This document shows positions 6,144 to 6,854 of a stretch of 6,854 bases of DNA, piece by piece; the stretch's first letter is position 1; each line of letters starts with the position of its first letter. The position numbers were made by a program, and so were the translations under genes. The stretch is taken from positions 1 through 6,854 of the forward strand of contig PUMS01000449.1 in the NCBI GenBank assembly GCA_003551485.1. The letters run 5' to 3'. A model generated the notes under the pieces. The model saw only the letters and a program-made list of their open reading frames with translations. It had not been told where the DNA came from and ran no database searches. The DNA is from Phycisphaeraceae bacterium. Its GTDB lineage: Bacteria; Planctomycetota; Phycisphaerae; Phycisphaerales; Phycisphaeraceae.

Positions 6144-6527
6144 ATGAGCAAACGCGCCATCATTCGAGTGCAGTTGACAACGCCGGTGAAGCAGCAGCTC
6201 GATGAGCTGTGTCAGCAGCGGGGCATGACGCAGATCGCGGTCATGTCAAGGCTGGTCGACTGGTTCTTCCAGCAGAACGAACTGGTCCAGGCCGCCGTGC
6301 TCGGCCAGTTGTCCGAAGACCTCAAGGGCCAGCTCGCCGACCAGATGCTGCGGCAGATGGCCCAGAACACCGACGACACCGCCTCCGGCAGTGGTGACAA
6401 CGGCGGTGGCCAGACCGACAACGGCGCCTTACCCCGCCCTCAAACCGCAGCGCGAGCCGCAGGGCAGGAGCAACGCTTTGAAAATCCGGCTACTTCGCCT
6501 CGCTCTGCCAAGGGCAGAGGGGCGTAA
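6144..6527 (+). CDS. Small ribbon-helix-helix-like DNA-binding protein
   Basis: The predicted protein has 127 residues. Residues 5-12 (AIIRVQLT) fit the beta-strand that inserts into the DNA major groove in MetJ/Arc/CopG-type dimers. Residues 13-27 (TPVKQQLDELCQQRG) fit helix A and 29-45 (TQIAVMSRLVDWFFQQN) fit helix B. A further helix, about 47-75, is followed by a Gly/Asp/Thr/Ser-rich linker (76-95) and a basic, low-complexity end. Such proteins usually act as homodimeric repressors, often of their own gene. No toxin gene is adjacent, so an antitoxin role has no support here. The last 20 or so codons run into a hairpin-containing stretch and may not be ancestral coding sequence. The gene stands apart from its upstream neighbour and converges on the E2 gene. 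The fold call is by pattern; target unknown. Confidence 0.7.
   Translation: MSKRAIIRVQLTTPVKQQLDELCQQRGMTQIAVMSRLVDWFFQQNELVQAAVLGQLSEDLKGQLADQMLRQMAQNTDDTASGSGDNGGGQTDNGALPRPQTAARAAGQEQRFENPATSPRSAKGRGA
6503..6519. terminator. Hairpin between convergent genes, possible weak terminator
   Basis: Arms CTCTGCC (6503-6509) and GGCAGAG (6513-6519) pair perfectly around a three-base loop. The hairpin lies at the 3' end of the ribbon-helix-helix gene and about 70 bases beyond the E2 stop on the other strand. It could act on both transcripts, but neither strand has a T run after it. It may instead be part of a dispersed intergenic repeat. Confidence 0.3.
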
Positions 6528-6591
6528 GAGCCCGGGCCATTCGGGGTGCTTGTCATCGCCGTCGATGGGCCGCAGCAACATGAGCGCCCGC

Positions 6592-6854
6592 TCAGATCAG
6601 CATCAGCGCGGGATGTTCCAGCAGGTTCTTGAGCGTGTTGAGGAACTCGGCGCCGGTGGCGCCGTCCACCACGCGGTGGTCGCAGCTCAACGTGGCGCTC
6701 ATCTCGTGGCCGATGGTGAGCTCATCGTTGCGCACCACCGGCTTCCTGATCGCCGCGCCCACCGCCAGGATCGCGGCGTTGGGCGGGTTGATGATGGCGT
6801 TGAACTGATCGACCCCGTACATGCCCAGGTTGCTGAGGGTGAAGGTGGAATCGG
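6592..6854 (-). CDS. pdhC: Dihydrolipoamide acetyltransferase (PDH E2), C-terminal fragment
   Basis: The last 86 complete codons of E2 are visible; the lipoyl, subunit-binding and most of the catalytic domain lie beyond the right edge. E2 forms the core of the pyruvate dehydrogenase complex and transfers the acetyl group from its lipoyl arm to coenzyme A. The signatures are FTLSNLGMYGVDQF, the NPPNAAILAVGA strand, and LSCDHRVVDGATGAEFLN, where DHRxxDG contains the catalytic histidine (codons at 6673-6681) and the supporting aspartate. The chain ends HPALMLI, a typical E2 ending. The motif is shared with succinyl and branched-chain E2 proteins; the pyruvate assignment rests on the nearby pdhA and pdhB and the NLGMYGVDQF form. 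It is on the same strand as pdhA but separated by plus-strand genes. Confidence 0.93.
   Translation of the reverse strand, partial: DSTFTLSNLGMYGVDQFNAIINPPNAAILAVGAAIRKPVVRNDELTIGHEMSATLSCDHRVVDGATGAEFLNTLKNLLEHPALMLI

Noticed and set aside
6144..6527. Toxin-antitoxin module
   Set aside because: Only a ribbon-helix-helix gene is present; neighbouring genes are a pseudouridine synthase and E2, with no RelE, ParE or PIN-like reading frame in the gaps.

Overview
The window is very GC-rich bacterial DNA with strong G/C preference at third codon positions. It carries most of a pyruvate dehydrogenase (PDH) locus, interrupted by three genes on the opposite strand. The heterodimeric E1 (separate alpha and beta chains), weak or absent Shine-Dalgarno sites at most genes, a lone ribbon-helix-helix protein and proteins with acidic or proline-rich extensions would fit a planctomycete-like lineage. 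That placement is an inference from style, not from a marker gene.

Layout. Positions 1-296 (minus) hold the N-terminal part of a family 2 glycosyltransferase that runs off the left edge; a good sigma70-type promoter lies upstream at 402-430. Positions 539-1597 and 1726-2877 (minus) encode E1 beta (pdhB) and E1 alpha (pdhA), transcribed alpha then beta, with a 128-base gap that can form competing stem-loops. Positions 2878-3394 are a 517-base divergent control region without a convincing gene. On the plus strand follow a single-pass membrane protein resembling the YfgM/TPR_21 family (3410-4423), an S4-domain RluA/RluD-type pseudouridine synthase (4519-5808, possibly from 4420) and a small ribbon-helix-helix protein (6144-6527). 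Positions 6592-6854 (minus) are the C-terminal end of the dihydrolipoamide acetyltransferase E2, which runs off the right edge.

How the genes relate. E1 alpha, E1 beta and E2 together convert pyruvate to acetyl-CoA; all three are on the minus strand, but E2 is separated from the E1 pair by about 3.7 kb of mainly plus-strand genes. The membrane protein and pseudouridine synthase probably form a small unit. The ribbon-helix-helix gene has its own leader and converges on E2. No CRISPR array, tRNA, rRNA, transposase or phage gene was seen. The most unusual signals are the split PDH locus, a perfect 12-base-arm dyad at 4456-4480 near the start of the pseudouridine synthase, and lineage-looking insertions in E1 beta and the pseudouridine synthase. 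I did not find convincing evidence of a wholly new biological system.
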